Assembly: GCF_019104765.1 (NCBI RefSeq)
Contig: NZ_JAHRXJ010000002.1
Coordinates: 257,069 to 321,068, forward strand
Source: Synechococcus sp. HK05
GTDB taxonomy: Bacteria; Cyanobacteriota; Cyanobacteriia; PCC-6307; Cyanobiaceae
DNA: 64,000 nucleotides
Reading direction: 5' to 3'
Below are positions 9,485-20,153 of this stretch, in pieces. The translations under genes were made by a program, and so were the position numbers. Numbering within the stretch: the stretch's first letter is position 1; each line of letters begins with the position of its first letter. The notes beneath the pieces are model-generated. The model made no database searches. It was not told where the DNA came from and was given only the letters and a program-made list of their open reading frames with translations.

Positions 9485-11599
9485 TTAGACGGCTACCAAC
9501 CCGGAATGGCGAATCAGGGCATCGCTGCTGGGTTGCCGGCCGCGGAACGCTTCAAACACCGCTTTGGGATCCAGGCTTCCACCGAGGCTCAGCACGGTGT
9601 CGCGAAAGCGGCGACCGGTTTCGCGGATCTGCGCTTCGTTCTCGAGTCCCACCTCTTCAAAGGCGCTGAACGCATCGGCGCTCAGCACTTCAGCCCACTT
9701 GTAGGAGTAGTAGCCGGCTGCATAACCACCGGCAAAGATGTGGCCGAAGGAGCAGAGGAAGGCGTCCTCATCGATCGGAGCAAGCACTGTGGTGCGTTCA
9801 GCGATGGCGCGGCGCAACTGCTCAGGGCTCTGGCCGCAATCTGGATGCCACTGGCTGTGCAGCCGTAGATCCACCAGGGCGAAGTGCACTTGCCGCAGCG
9901 TGGCGGAGCCGCCCATGAACGTGCGCGCTGCCAGCAGCTTGCGGTACTCCTCCTCCGGCAGGGCCTCGCCGCTCTGCCAGTGGCGGGCCATTCCCATCAA
10001 CGTGGCGCGGTCGTAGCACCAGTTCTCCATGAACTGGCTGGGCAGCTCCACCGCATCCCATTCCACGCCGTTGATCCCGGCGGCCTGGGGACGCTCAACA
10101 GTGGTGAGCATGTGCTGGAGGCCGTGGCCGAACTCGTGGAAGAGGGTTTCCACCTCCTCGAAGGTCATCAGGCTGGGGGTGTCCCCCACCGGCGGGCTCT
10201 GGTTGCAGATCAGGTAAGCCACCGGCAGCACCGGCGTTCCATCGGCGTTGCGGGAGCGCACGAGGCATTCATCCATCCAGGCCCCGCCGCGCTTGCTGCC
10301 GGGGCGGCTGTAGGGGTCGAGGTAAAAGGCCGCCAGCGGCTGCCCGCCATCGAGGATGCGGAAGTAGCGCACATCGCTGTGCCATACCGGTGCCTCGCCG
10401 TCGGCAGCTTCGATGCTGATCCCGAACAGGCGTTGGCACAGGCCGAACAGTCCCTCCAACACCTGGGGCAGCGGGAAGTAGGGCCGTAGCGCTTCGCTGT
10501 CGAGCTCGAAGCTCTCCTGGCGCAGTTTTTCGGCCCAGAAGCTCACATCCCACGGCTGCAGATCAGTGGCCTCTGCGGCACCCACACGCTGGGCGCATTC
10601 CGCCAGGGCCGTCAGCTCCTGCTGGGCTACGGGGTAGGCGGCATCGCGCAGCTCCTCGAGCAGGGCCTCTACAGCGGCTTCGGAGTCGGCCATCTTGGCG
10701 GCCAGGCTCACCTCCGCCCAGTTGGCATAGCCGAGGCGGCGGGCTTGCTCTCCCCGCAGGGTGAGGATGCGCTCGATCAGTGGCCAGTTGTTGAGGGCAT
10801 CACCGTTGTTGCCGGAGGCGCGGCTCACATGGGCCCGGTACACCTGTTCGCGGAGGTCGCGGCGGCGGCTGTATTTGAGGAAGGGGGCGTAACGGGGCAT
10901 GTCGAGCCCCAGGAGCCAAGGACCTGTCTCCGCCGTGGCATCGGCGTCGCCGGCCTGGCGGGCCGCCTGGGCCAGCTGATCCAACAGGCTGGTGGGAAGG
11001 CCGTCGATCTCGGCTGGGTCGCTCAGTTTCAGGGTCCAGCCGTTGGTGGCATCGAGCACCTGGTTGCCGAAGCGGGTGGAGAGCTCGGCCAGCTCCTGGC
11101 TGGCGGCATTGAAGGCCTCCTGTTCGCTACCGCTCAGGCCCACCCCCCGCAGCTGCATGTCGCGCAATTCGGCCGCCAGGATCCGCTGCTGGGTGGGATC
11201 GAGGGCCTGCTTGTGCTGCGCCAGCTGCTCGAGGGCGCGATAGATCACCTGGCTTTGGCCAGCGCGGTTGCCGAACTGCACCACTGCCGCCTGCTGGGCA
11301 GCATGGGCTTCCCGGAGTTCAGGGCTGTTGCACACCCCATTGAGGTGGCTCACCACCCCCCAACTCCAGCGCAGCCGCTCCCCCAGGCGCTGAAGGGGAT
11401 CCATCACCGCGGCCCAGGTGAGCGCCGTAGCTGCGCCCATGGCCTGCTGGAGCCCCTGTTCCAGTGCGGAGAGCTCCTCGGAGAGCTCCGTGATCAGCTT
11501 GGGGATCTCGCTGCTCACCGCCTCAGGCGTGATCGCCTCAAAGCGGGGGAGCCCCTCACCGCGCAGGATCTCGGGGCGTGATGCGGTGGCGCTGCTCAT
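9485..11599 (-). CDS. prlC: M3 family oligopeptidase (oligopeptidase A type)
   Basis: A 704-aa zinc metallopeptidase of family M3. The zinc motif is HEFGH at residues 488-492 within TLFHEFGHGLQHML, with the third-ligand Glu expected about 25 residues downstream. Family role: cytosolic degradation of short peptides, including cleaved signal peptides. Length agrees with bacterial PrlC/Dcp relatives of about 680-700 aa. It lies between ndhD and the unknown 489-aa gene, all on the reverse strand. The symbol prlC is by family resemblance; dcp is the alternative. Confidence 0.92.
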   Translation of the reverse strand: MSSATASRPEILRGEGLPRFEAITPEAVSSEIPKLITELSEELSALEQGLQQAMGAATALTWAAVMDPLQRLGERLRWSWGVVSHLNGVCNSPELREAHAAQQAAVVQFGNRAGQSQVIYRALEQLAQHKQALDPTQQRILAAELRDMQLRGVGLSGSEQEAFNAASQELAELSTRFGNQVLDATNGWTLKLSDPAEIDGLPTSLLDQLAQAARQAGDADATAETGPWLLGLDMPRYAPFLKYSRRRDLREQVYRAHVSRASGNNGDALNNWPLIERILTLRGEQARRLGYANWAEVSLAAKMADSEAAVEALLEELRDAAYPVAQQELTALAECAQRVGAAEATDLQPWDVSFWAEKLRQESFELDSEALRPYFPLPQVLEGLFGLCQRLFGISIEAADGEAPVWHSDVRYFRILDGGQPLAAFYLDPYSRPGSKRGGAWMDECLVRSRNADGTPVLPVAYLICNQSPPVGDTPSLMTFEEVETLFHEFGHGLQHMLTTVERPQAAGINGVEWDAVELPSQFMENWCYDRATLMGMARHWQSGEALPEEEYRKLLAARTFMGGSATLRQVHFALVDLRLHSQWHPDCGQSPEQLRRAIAERTTVLAPIDEDAFLCSFGHIFAGGYAAGYYSYKWAEVLSADAFSAFEEVGLENEAQIRETGRRFRDTVLSLGGSLDPKAVFEAFRGRQPSSDALIRHSGLVAV

Positions 11600-11651
11600 A
11601 GGCCTGGGCGGATCAGCACCATTCCAGCCTGTGGATCAACGCCGATGCGGT

Positions 11652-13274
<1,623 letters not shown>

Positions 13275-13381
13275 GAAGACCTCATCGCATTGATGGCTGC
13301 TCCTGTCCGAGGATCAGGCCATGAGAGGAGTGAATCTAACAGCTGGGTATTTCTACTTAGGCCGTTTGGGGCTTGGCTTTT

Positions 13382-13399
13382 GGGCCTCTGGTGAGGCCC
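13382..13399. repeat. stem-loop between thrB 3' end and ndhD 5' end
   Basis: Two perfect 7-bp arms (GGGCCTC and GAGGCCC) separated by a 4-base loop lie just after the thrB stop codon. There is no T-run on either side that would make a classical intrinsic terminator. It may be a weak or factor-assisted terminator or an mRNA 3'-end stabiliser for thrB. The rest of the 126-bp gap shows no convincing promoter that I can call. Confidence 0.4.
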
Positions 13400-13400
13400 A

Positions 13401-14363
13401 TCAGGGGCTGGTGGTGTCGCGGTCGGGGATGGTGTTCCAGCGGCTGCCAGCCTGCTGCAGCTGAAGAACTTCAGCGCGCGAGGCCACACCTTCGCTTTCC
13501 CAGGCCCGCACCATCGCCCGTCGCACGGCGCCGGCCTGATCACGATTGGCCAGCGCGAGAATGCTCGGGCCAGCGCCGCTAATCACGCAGCCCCAGGCGC
13601 CCGCCTGCAGGGCGGCTTCGCGCACCTGACGCCCACCCTGGATCAGGCCCCAGCGATAGGGCTCATGGATGCGGTCGTGCATGCCATCGGCGATCAGGTC
13701 GCCGTTGCCCGTGCGCAGCCCCTGCAGCAGCAGCGTCAGCGAGCCCAGGTTGGTCACCGCATCCGCGATCGAAATCGCCTTCGGCATCACTCGCCGCGCT
13801 TCGCTTGTGGAAAGGCGGATCGAGGGGATGGCCACCACCGCCAGCACCTCGGGCGACCACTCGCAGCGCACCACCCGCCAGCGGTGGGAGGCCGCCTTGG
13901 CGGTCATGCAGAGACCACCCAGCAGCGAGGGCACCACGTTGTCGGGGTGGCCCTCAATATCAATGGCCAGCTCGAGCAGTTTTTCGCGGCTGAGGGGCTC
14001 GCCAATCAGGGCGTTCGCGCCCATCAATCCGGCCACGATCGCCGTGGCACTGCTGCCCAGCCCCCGGGCCGGGGGCACCGCCAGCCGCACCCGCGCTTCG
14101 ATGGCGATCGGCTGCTCGCCCGCTTCTTTCCACACCCGCTGGGCGGCGCGGTACACGAGGTTGTCGGGGCCGCCCCGCAGGTGAGAGCCCTCGCTCCCTT
14201 CAATCACCAGCTCGAAGCGCTCGCCATCGCCTTCGATGCAGCGCATCTCAAAGCGATTGTTGAGATCCAGGGCGGCCCCCAGACAGTCAAAGCCGGGGCC
14301 CAGGTTGGCTGTCGTGGCGGGAACATCCACCACAACCCCCTGGCCGATGCGGGGGCGGACCAT
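13401..14363 (-). CDS. thrB: homoserine kinase
   Basis: A 320-aa GHMP-family kinase that phosphorylates homoserine with ATP in threonine synthesis. The N-terminal PATTANLGPGFDCLG segment is diagnostic for ThrB. The GHMP ATP loop PPARGLGSSATA is at about residues 97-108, and the C-terminal motif appears as WGCVISGAGPSILAL. It is separated by 31 bp from glk, which precedes it on the same strand, and thrS lies before glk. The three are probably one transcription unit, although kinase, glucokinase and tRNA synthetase have no shared pathway apart from threonine. Confidence 0.96.
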   Translation of the reverse strand: MVRPRIGQGVVVDVPATTANLGPGFDCLGAALDLNNRFEMRCIEGDGERFELVIEGSEGSHLRGGPDNLVYRAAQRVWKEAGEQPIAIEARVRLAVPPARGLGSSATAIVAGLMGANALIGEPLSREKLLELAIDIEGHPDNVVPSLLGGLCMTAKAASHRWRVVRCEWSPEVLAVVAIPSIRLSTSEARRVMPKAISIADAVTNLGSLTLLLQGLRTGNGDLIADGMHDRIHEPYRWGLIQGGRQVREAALQAGAWGCVISGAGPSILALANRDQAGAVRRAMVRAWESEGVASRAEVLQLQQAGSRWNTIPDRDTTSP

Positions 14364-14394
14364 ACGGTCGGTTCTGCTGGGGCCAGTGTCCCAC

Positions 14395-15393
14395 TCAGCC
14401 CATCAGCATCCGGGCGCGGCAGGCGGCACTGAACAGCCCGGCCTCCGGATCGGTCAGGGCCAGCACCGGCACCTGCTCGAGCACCGTGCTGAGGCGTCCT
14501 TTCTGCAGCAGTGGGCCCAGAAACGCGGGGGATTGCAGTTCCTCCAGCAGTTTTCCCGCTGTGCCGCCGCCCACCCACAGGCCCCCGCTGCAAAGGGTTT
14601 GCAGGGCCAGGTCACCGGCGGTGCTGCCGTAGGCGCCCAGCCAGAGATCCATGGCGCGGCGGGCCAGGGGATCACCGGCCGCCGCTGCCGTGGCGGTGGC
14701 CGCGGGGCGCTCGGTGCTGTCCACCCTGGCCAGGGGATGGCCTTCGGCTGAGGGGTCTGTGGCCAGCAGCCACCGCATGACATCTCCCAGACCCGTGCCG
14801 CTCACGACCCGCTCGATCGACACCCGTTCGATCTGCAGATCCTGCTTGAGCCAGCCTTTCAGCTGCCATTCCGCCTCGTTGCGCGGCGCGAATTCGGCGT
14901 GGGAGGCCTCACTGGCCATGGCTTGCAGCCCCTGGGCCGTGGGCACACCGATCGCCACCCCCAATCCGGTGCCAGCGCCAAGAATGGCGACTGGCGCCTG
15001 GGGATCACTGCCCCCTGCTGCGGGCTTCAGCAGGCAGTGTTGATCGGCCTGCACGTGGGGCAGGCCATAAATCAGCACGGCGAAATCGTTCACCAGATCC
15101 ACCTGCTCCAGCCCGCAGCGATGGGCTAGGGCTGTCTGCTCCAGCTGCCAGGGAAGGTTGGTGAGCTTCACGCGGCCCTGCCGCACGGGCCCAGCAACGG
15201 CGAAGCAGGCATGGCTCGGCCGGCTTGACGCCGGTTCGGCGGCCAGAAAGTGATTCACCAGGTCGCCGAAATCGGCCCAGTCCGCCGACACAAACCGCTC
15301 GGTGCGCTGCTGGCGCAGCTGGCCGCCATCCAGCGTGTAAGTCGCCAGAAGGGTTTTGGTGCCGCCGATGTCGCCGGCCAGAAGGGTGGTCAT
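14395..15393 (-). CDS. glk: glucokinase (hexokinase-superfamily Glk type)
   Basis: A 332-aa bacterial glucokinase. It starts with the phosphate-binding GDIGGTKTLLA (residues 7-17). The middle of the protein has VNDFAV with the catalytic Asp and LGAGTGLGVAIG, the second nucleotide loop. It makes glucose-6-phosphate from glucose and ATP. Its start codon overlaps the thrS stop codon, so translation is probably coupled. It is distinct from the ROK kinase at 2469-3368. Length fits the family. Confidence 0.94.
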   Translation of the reverse strand: MTTLLAGDIGGTKTLLATYTLDGGQLRQQRTERFVSADWADFGDLVNHFLAAEPASSRPSHACFAVAGPVRQGRVKLTNLPWQLEQTALAHRCGLEQVDLVNDFAVLIYGLPHVQADQHCLLKPAAGGSDPQAPVAILGAGTGLGVAIGVPTAQGLQAMASEASHAEFAPRNEAEWQLKGWLKQDLQIERVSIERVVSGTGLGDVMRWLLATDPSAEGHPLARVDSTERPAATATAAAAGDPLARRAMDLWLGAYGSTAGDLALQTLCSGGLWVGGGTAGKLLEELQSPAFLGPLLQKGRLSTVLEQVPVLALTDPEAGLFSAACRARMLMG

Positions 15394-17237
15394 CAGCCCA
15401 GGGGCAGACCTGCACTCCGATCCTGATTGGCGCGGCTCGCTGCTGCCACCAGATCAGCCAGGGCCACACTGCCCAGATCGCCGTCACGCCGGCTGCGCAG
15501 GCTGATCTGGCCGCTTTCGGCCTCTTTGGCGCCGATCACCCCAAGCACCGGGATTTTCATCTGCTCGCCGTTGCGAATCAACTTGCCGAGGCGATCGCCG
15601 GAGTGGTCGATGCTGGCGCGCACCCCCGCGGCCTGAAGCTGGGCTGCAACGCCGGCGGCGTAATCGCGCACCTCATCGGTGACCGGCAGCAGCCTGATCT
15701 GCTCGGGCGCCAGCCAGAAGGGGAAGTCGCCGGCGTAGTTCTCGGTCATGATCCCGAAGAACCGCTCCAGCGAACCGAAGATGGCGCGGTGGATCATGAT
15801 CGGCCGCTGCCTAGAGCCATCGGCGGCCACGTACTCCAGATCAAACCGTTCTGGAAGGTTGAAATCGAGCTGAATGGTGGAGCACTGCCACATCCGGCCG
15901 ATGGCATCTTCAATTTTCAGGTCGATCTTGGGGCCGTAGAAGGCGCCGCCACCCTCATCGATTTTGTAGGCCCATCCCTTCCTATCCAGAGCCTCGATCA
16001 GGCCTTGGGTGGCCAACTCCCACACGGCGTCTTCGCCGATCGATTTCTCCGGCCGGGTGGAGAGGTTGATTTCGTAGTGGCGGAAATCGAAGGTGGAGAG
16101 GATCTGCTCGGTGAGATTCAGGATCGCAAGGATCTCGTCGGAGATCTGCTCCGGCAGGCAGAACACGTGGGCGTCGTCCTGGGTGAAGCCGCGTACGCGC
16201 ATCAGGCCGTGCATCACGCCCGGGCGCTCGTAGCGGTACACCGTGCCCAGCTCAGCCCAGCGGATCGGCAGTTCCCGATAGCTGCGCAACGTGCTGGCGT
16301 AGGTGAGCACGTGGAACGGGCAGTTCATCGGCTTGAGCTGGTATTCCCGCTCGTCCACCTGCATCGGGCCAAACATGCTCTCGCTGTAGAAGTCGAGGTG
16401 GCCTGAGGTTTTCCAGAGGCTGATATCGGCCACGTGCGGCGTGTAGAGCAGCTCGTAGCCGGCGGCGAAGTGCAGTTCGCGCCAGAGGTTTTCGATCAGC
16501 AGGCGCATGCGGGCGCCGCGGGGGTGCCAGAACACCAGGCCTGCACCGGCCTCATCTTCGATCGAGAACAGATCGAGATCGGTGCCGATGCGGCGGTGGT
16601 CGCGGCGCTTGGCTTCCTCCTGGCGGCGCTTGTATTCGGCCAGCTGCTCGGGGGTTTCCCAGGCGGTGCCGTAGATGCGCTGCAGCTGGGCGTTGTTTTC
16701 ATCGCCGCGCCAGTAGGCCCCGGCCACGCTTTCGAGCTCGAAGGCTTTGGCGTTGAGCTCACTGGTGTTGGCCACGTGCGGGCCTGCGCAGAGATCCCAC
16801 CACTCCTCACCGAGGGTGTAGAGCGTGATCGGCTCCTGGATCCCCACCAGGATTTCCAGCTTGTAGGGCTCGTTCTGGGCCTTGATCTTGGCCTCCGCCT
16901 CAGCGCGGCTCACCTCGAGGCGCTCGAGCGGCAGCTTCTTATTGATGATCTTGATCATCTCCTTCTTGATGGCCTTGAGATCGGCCTCGGTGAAGGGATC
17001 GGGGCTGTCGAAGTCGTAGTAGAAGCCGTTTTCGGTCCATGGACCGATCGTCACCTGCGCCTTCGGAAACAGGCGCTGTACTGCCATGGCCATCACGTGG
17101 CTCATCGAGTGGCGGATGCGCAGCAGCTGGTCGCTTTCGCTGGTTTTTGGCAGCTGCAGCGCAGGGGCTTCTGTGGTGGCCGTGGTGGTTGCGACGCTGC
17201 CGGAGGAACGGGTTGCGGCAGGGCGGGTCGCGGTCAC
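15393..17237 (-). CDS. thrS: threonyl-tRNA synthetase (TGS-less form)
   Basis: A 614-aa class II synthetase that charges tRNA-Thr. After about 25 low-complexity residues the sequence enters directly the N2 editing-type domain (RHSMSHVMAMAVQ, with the HxxxH-type motif). It continues with the catalytic core (MNCPFHVLTY, RYERPGVMHGL, GGAFYGPKID) and the C-terminal anticodon domain (SGDRLGKLIRNGEQ). The usual N-terminal TGS domain of about 60 residues is absent. I remember the same absence from related marine Synechococcus proteins, so it is probably a clade trait and not a truncation. The start codon is not certain within the first 30 residues. Confidence 0.95.
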   Translation of the reverse strand: MTATRPAATRSSGSVATTTATTEAPALQLPKTSESDQLLRIRHSMSHVMAMAVQRLFPKAQVTIGPWTENGFYYDFDSPDPFTEADLKAIKKEMIKIINKKLPLERLEVSRAEAEAKIKAQNEPYKLEILVGIQEPITLYTLGEEWWDLCAGPHVANTSELNAKAFELESVAGAYWRGDENNAQLQRIYGTAWETPEQLAEYKRRQEEAKRRDHRRIGTDLDLFSIEDEAGAGLVFWHPRGARMRLLIENLWRELHFAAGYELLYTPHVADISLWKTSGHLDFYSESMFGPMQVDEREYQLKPMNCPFHVLTYASTLRSYRELPIRWAELGTVYRYERPGVMHGLMRVRGFTQDDAHVFCLPEQISDEILAILNLTEQILSTFDFRHYEINLSTRPEKSIGEDAVWELATQGLIEALDRKGWAYKIDEGGGAFYGPKIDLKIEDAIGRMWQCSTIQLDFNLPERFDLEYVAADGSRQRPIMIHRAIFGSLERFFGIMTENYAGDFPFWLAPEQIRLLPVTDEVRDYAAGVAAQLQAAGVRASIDHSGDRLGKLIRNGEQMKIPVLGVIGAKEAESGQISLRSRRDGDLGSVALADLVAAASRANQDRSAGLPLG

Positions 17238-17301
17238 GGCTGTGGGGTAGCAACCCTGATCCTACGCAGGGGATTTGGGCCGATTCCTACGCTGCGCCGT
17301 G

Positions 17302-17697
17302 ATGGACTCCTCCTTGCCGCCTCCCCCCGCTCAGCCACCTGGGCCCGATCCGGATGCAGAGCCGGCTCAGTTGCTGGATCAGCTGCTGCAGTCGTTGTTC
17401 GACGACTTCTGCTTTTGGTTTCAGCGTGGGTTGGTGTTGCTGGAGCTCACACCCGATCACCTGCTGCCTGCCGCTGAGCAGCAGTCGCTGCGCCTCAAGC
17501 TCGAGGAAGCGCTGCAGGCCATCGCGGCCACCCGCGCCCTGCGGGCGGCCTGCACCACGCCGATGGCTGTGGATATGGATGCCATGGCCCCCTGGCATCG
17601 CCTGATGATGCGGGTGTGGAACCTGTCGTCGATGTTGCGCATCGCCGGGGTGGCCTTGCCCCCCGATGGACGGGGCGACACCGAGCCTCAGGCCTGA
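17302..17697 (+). CDS. DUF2605 family protein
   Basis: A 131-aa protein restricted, as far as I know, to cyanobacteria. The DUF2605 pattern is visible: an acidic LLDQLLQSLFDDFCFWFQRGLVLLE-type helix, a second helix with EEALQAIAATRAL, and a C-terminal MAPWHRLMMRVWNL segment. There is no signal peptide or membrane span and the function is unknown. ATG 17302 is taken as the start because upstream codons in frame run into the divergent thrS leader. The gene converges on the lysozyme-like gene, with a 10-bp overlap of 3' ends. Confidence 0.82.
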   Translation: MDSSLPPPPAQPPGPDPDAEPAQLLDQLLQSLFDDFCFWFQRGLVLLELTPDHLLPAAEQQSLRLKLEEALQAIAATRALRAACTTPMAVDMDAMAPWHRLMMRVWNLSSMLRIAGVALPPDGRGDTEPQA

Positions 17698-18374
17698 TCG
17701 GCCAGGGCTTTGAGGTTGCTGCTGTAAAAGCGCTGCAGTTCATCAGCTTGTTTCACCGGCTGCCCATAGGCGCTGCGTCCGGCGAGGGTGGGGAATGAGG
17801 CCCATTCCCGCGCCAGCACAGCCATGGCTTCCCGGGTGAGTCCCTGGTCGTCGATGTGCTCGAGCATCCCGCGGCGGTCAACCAGATAGAGGGCCGCCTG
17901 GTCCTGGTTGTCCGGATCAAAGCTCGCCAGTTGCAACTTGCTCGCGGCCTCGCTCCAGGTGGTGGGCAGGAATTGGTAAGCGCCGGCCGCAGCACTCGTG
18001 TAGCGCTTCACCACCACGATCTCCGGATGCCGTTCCAGGCTCTCGAAGCGTCCGCCCCCGTACAGCGTGCGGTAGCCGGCAGGGCCCTGCTTCCAGGTGC
18101 CCTCCGCGTAGCGAATCGTGTTGAGCAGGGCGCGCCGTTGCGGCGTGATGGCGTAAGTGGCCGTGCTGTTGGCGGCGGCGCTGCTCACCTCGGCGGCCTG
18201 CTGGCGTCCCTGGGAGGGGGCCACCAGGGGCCCTGCGGCTAGGAGCAAGAGCCCCAGGGCTGTGGCGACTCCGGTGGCAGGGGCCGGGCGGGAGGTGGAC
18301 GGCAGATGACGACGCAAACGCAAGGGCAGCACGACAAGGTCTGACGAGCCTGGAGCTGCGGAGGGGGGTGGCAC
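17688..18374 (-). CDS. lambda-endolysin-type (GH104-like) lysozyme-fold protein, membrane-anchored or exported
   Basis: A 228-aa protein. A basic N-terminus with a hydrophobic segment (about residues 33-55) suggests export or anchoring. The catalytic domain (about 80-225) resembles the phage lambda R transglycosylase fold. It has RYAEGTW with the candidate catalytic Glu91, GGGRFESLERHPEIVV, SAAAGAYQFLPTTW, NQDQAALYLVDRRG and WASFPTLAG. In that family the enzyme cleaves the MurNAc-GlcNAc bond. Its setting among housekeeping genes, without holin or other phage genes, suggests a domesticated cell-wall enzyme. The start is a GTG and could lie further in. Confidence 0.75.
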   Translation of the reverse strand: MPPPSAAPGSSDLVVLPLRLRRHLPSTSRPAPATGVATALGLLLLAAGPLVAPSQGRQQAAEVSSAAANSTATYAITPQRRALLNTIRYAEGTWKQGPAGYRTLYGGGRFESLERHPEIVVVKRYTSAAAGAYQFLPTTWSEAASKLQLASFDPDNQDQAALYLVDRRGMLEHIDDQGLTREAMAVLAREWASFPTLAGRSAYGQPVKQADELQRFYSSNLKALADQA

Positions 18375-18549
18375 GAGAGCCGCTCAACCGGTCTGGACAA
18401 ACGAGACGCAGATGTGCTTTAAGCGGAGTCGCGCCCTTGAGACGCGGCTGCGACTGCCGAGATGGGGTTGTGCCGGTTGCGGCGCCGTCAGCGGGAACGA
18501 TCAGGCGCCTTTATCTTTTCTTTGGGATTGATCACCCTGGAGGCGGGCT

Positions 18550-19578
18550 TCAGGGGCGCGGGAGGAAGCCCAGGGCTTGGCGCGTGCGCTCCAGGGTGGC
18601 TTCTGCCACCGCGTTGGCGCGCTCGCTGCCCTGCTGCAGCACCCGATCCAGCTCTGCTGCATCGCTGCTCAGGGCGGCGTAGCGCTCCTGGATGGGGCGC
18701 AAGGCTTCCACCAGTGTTTCGGCGAGCAGGGGCTTGAACTGTCCCCAGCCCATGGAGGCGCATTCCGCGGCGGCAGCCTCGCGGCCTTTGCCGCTCAGCA
18801 GGGCGTAGAGACCCAGCAGGTTGTCGGTTTCGGGCCGCTCGGGGTTTCCGAATTCCAGCCCCATGATCGGATCGGTTTTGGCCCGCTTCACCTTTTTGGT
18901 GATCAGCTCTGGCGGGTCGAGCAGGTTGATGCGCGAGCCCTCGTTGGGATCGCTCTTGCTCATCTTGCTGCGGCCATCGGTGAGGCTCATCACCCGCGCC
19001 CCCTCTTTCAGAATCAGGGGTTCGGGCACCTTCAGCACAGGGATCGGTTCGCCTTCAGCATCCTTCGGGGCGAAGCGGGCGTTGATCCGTTGCTGGGCGA
19101 TGTCACGGGCCAGCTCCAGATGTTGCTTCTGGTCTTCGCCCACCGGCACCAGGTCGGCGTCATACAAAAGGATGTCGGCGGCCATCAACACCGGGTAATC
19201 CAGCAGGCCCACCGACACCTGGTCGCCCTGCTTCACCGCTTTCTCCTTGAACTGAATCATCCGCTCCAGCCAGTTGAGCGGAGTGACGCAGTTCAGCAGC
19301 CAGCAGAGTTCGCTGTGGGCCGGCACATGGCTCTGCACGAACACCGTGGCCTTCGCGGGATCAATGCCGCAGGCCAGATAAAGGGCTGCCGTACTGCGGG
19401 TATCGGCCGCCAGTTGCTCCGGGTTGTGGGGAACCGTGATTGCATGCAGGTCCACCACACAAAAGAACGTGTCGTGGCTGTCCTGCAGGTCCACCCAGTT
19501 GCGGATGGCGCCGAGCCAGTTGCCCAGGTGCAGTGATCCGGTGGGTTGAACCCCTGAGAGAACCCGGGCCCTTGGCAT
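18550..19578 (-). CDS. trpS: tryptophanyl-tRNA synthetase
   Basis: A 342-aa class I synthetase that charges tRNA-Trp. The HIGH-type signature is PTGSLHLGNW (residues 12-21) and the KMSKS loop is RSKMSKSDPNEG near residue 205. The length is normal for bacterial TrpS. An RG-rich protein gene lies 65 bp upstream on the same strand. Downstream, a 175-bp gap before the lysozyme-like gene holds no gene I accept and no clear terminator. Confidence 0.97.
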   Translation of the reverse strand: MPRARVLSGVQPTGSLHLGNWLGAIRNWVDLQDSHDTFFCVVDLHAITVPHNPEQLAADTRSTAALYLACGIDPAKATVFVQSHVPAHSELCWLLNCVTPLNWLERMIQFKEKAVKQGDQVSVGLLDYPVLMAADILLYDADLVPVGEDQKQHLELARDIAQQRINARFAPKDAEGEPIPVLKVPEPLILKEGARVMSLTDGRSKMSKSDPNEGSRINLLDPPELITKKVKRAKTDPIMGLEFGNPERPETDNLLGLYALLSGKGREAAAAECASMGWGQFKPLLAETLVEALRPIQERYAALSSDAAELDRVLQQGSERANAVAEATLERTRQALGFLPRP

Positions 19579-19643
19579 CGGTGGTGTCTGGCGAGTCGCC
19601 GGATTCTGCCTGGAGACCGATCCGGCGAACCCGCCCTTGGCAA

Positions 19644-20105
19644 TCAGGCTTCAGCCTCGGTGGCGCCAGCTTCAGGGGCCACATCGGCGGGCTCCTCGGC
19701 TTCGGCAACCACCTCCGGTGCCGCTGTCACGGGCTTGGCCGGGCGGGCGAAGGGGTTCGGGCGGTTGGAGGCCGGGCGCTCGCCGCGCTCAGGGCGGGGG
19801 CCACGGCGCTCGCCGCCGGGGCGGCCACCACCGCTGGCCCGGTGCTGGGCCACCACCTCATCGAGCTTGCCCTCGTCGAGCAGCTGGGCCACCGTGCGGA
19901 TGGACAGGCCCAGGGCCGCCACCGTGGAGCGCAGGCCAAAGGCTTCCTGCACGGCACGGGCGGCACGCATTTCGTTGTCGCTCAGGCGGATGCGGAAGCC
20001 GCCGGCTTCACGACCGCCACCATCGCGGGATCCACCACCCTGACGGGGACCACGGTCACCGCGGAAGCGGTCGTTCGAGCTGGGTTGGAAATCGCCGTCG
20101 GCCAT
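19644..20105 (-). CDS. RG-rich protein with small central helical domain, unknown function
   Basis: A 153-aa protein in three parts. Residues 1-37 are rich in Gly, Arg and Asp, with RGG-like repeats. Residues 38-88 look folded and helical (FRIRLSDNEMRAARAVQ through VAQLLDEGKLDEVV), perhaps helix-turn-helix-like. Residues 89-153 are another RG/ERG stretch that turns into an acidic Ala/Glu/Pro tail. The arrangement recalls RNA-binding or nucleoid-associated proteins, but no known family was recognised. It is placed between trpS and a small unknown gene. Confidence 0.65.
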   Translation of the reverse strand: MADGDFQPSSNDRFRGDRGPRQGGGSRDGGGREAGGFRIRLSDNEMRAARAVQEAFGLRSTVAALGLSIRTVAQLLDEGKLDEVVAQHRASGGGRPGGERRGPRPERGERPASNRPNPFARPAKPVTAAPEVVAEAEEPADVAPEAGATEAEA

Positions 20106-20153
20106 GGCGGCACACCTGCATGATCAGGCGCAAGTGTGCCCTATGGCTGGTGG

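Noticed and set aside
13382-13399. The stem-loop after thrB as a true intrinsic terminator
   Set aside because: There is no T-run after the stem on either strand; it is listed only as a stem-loop.
17688-18374. A prophage remnant around the lysozyme-like gene
   Set aside because: Neighbours are housekeeping genes (trpS, DUF2605, thrS) and there is no integrase, holin or structural gene.
18412-18531. A 39-codon ORF with a CAGC motif in the trpS to lysozyme gap
   Set aside because: Arg-rich and short, no ribosome site, and the 175-bp gap is more likely a leader and termination region. A search would be needed to revive it.
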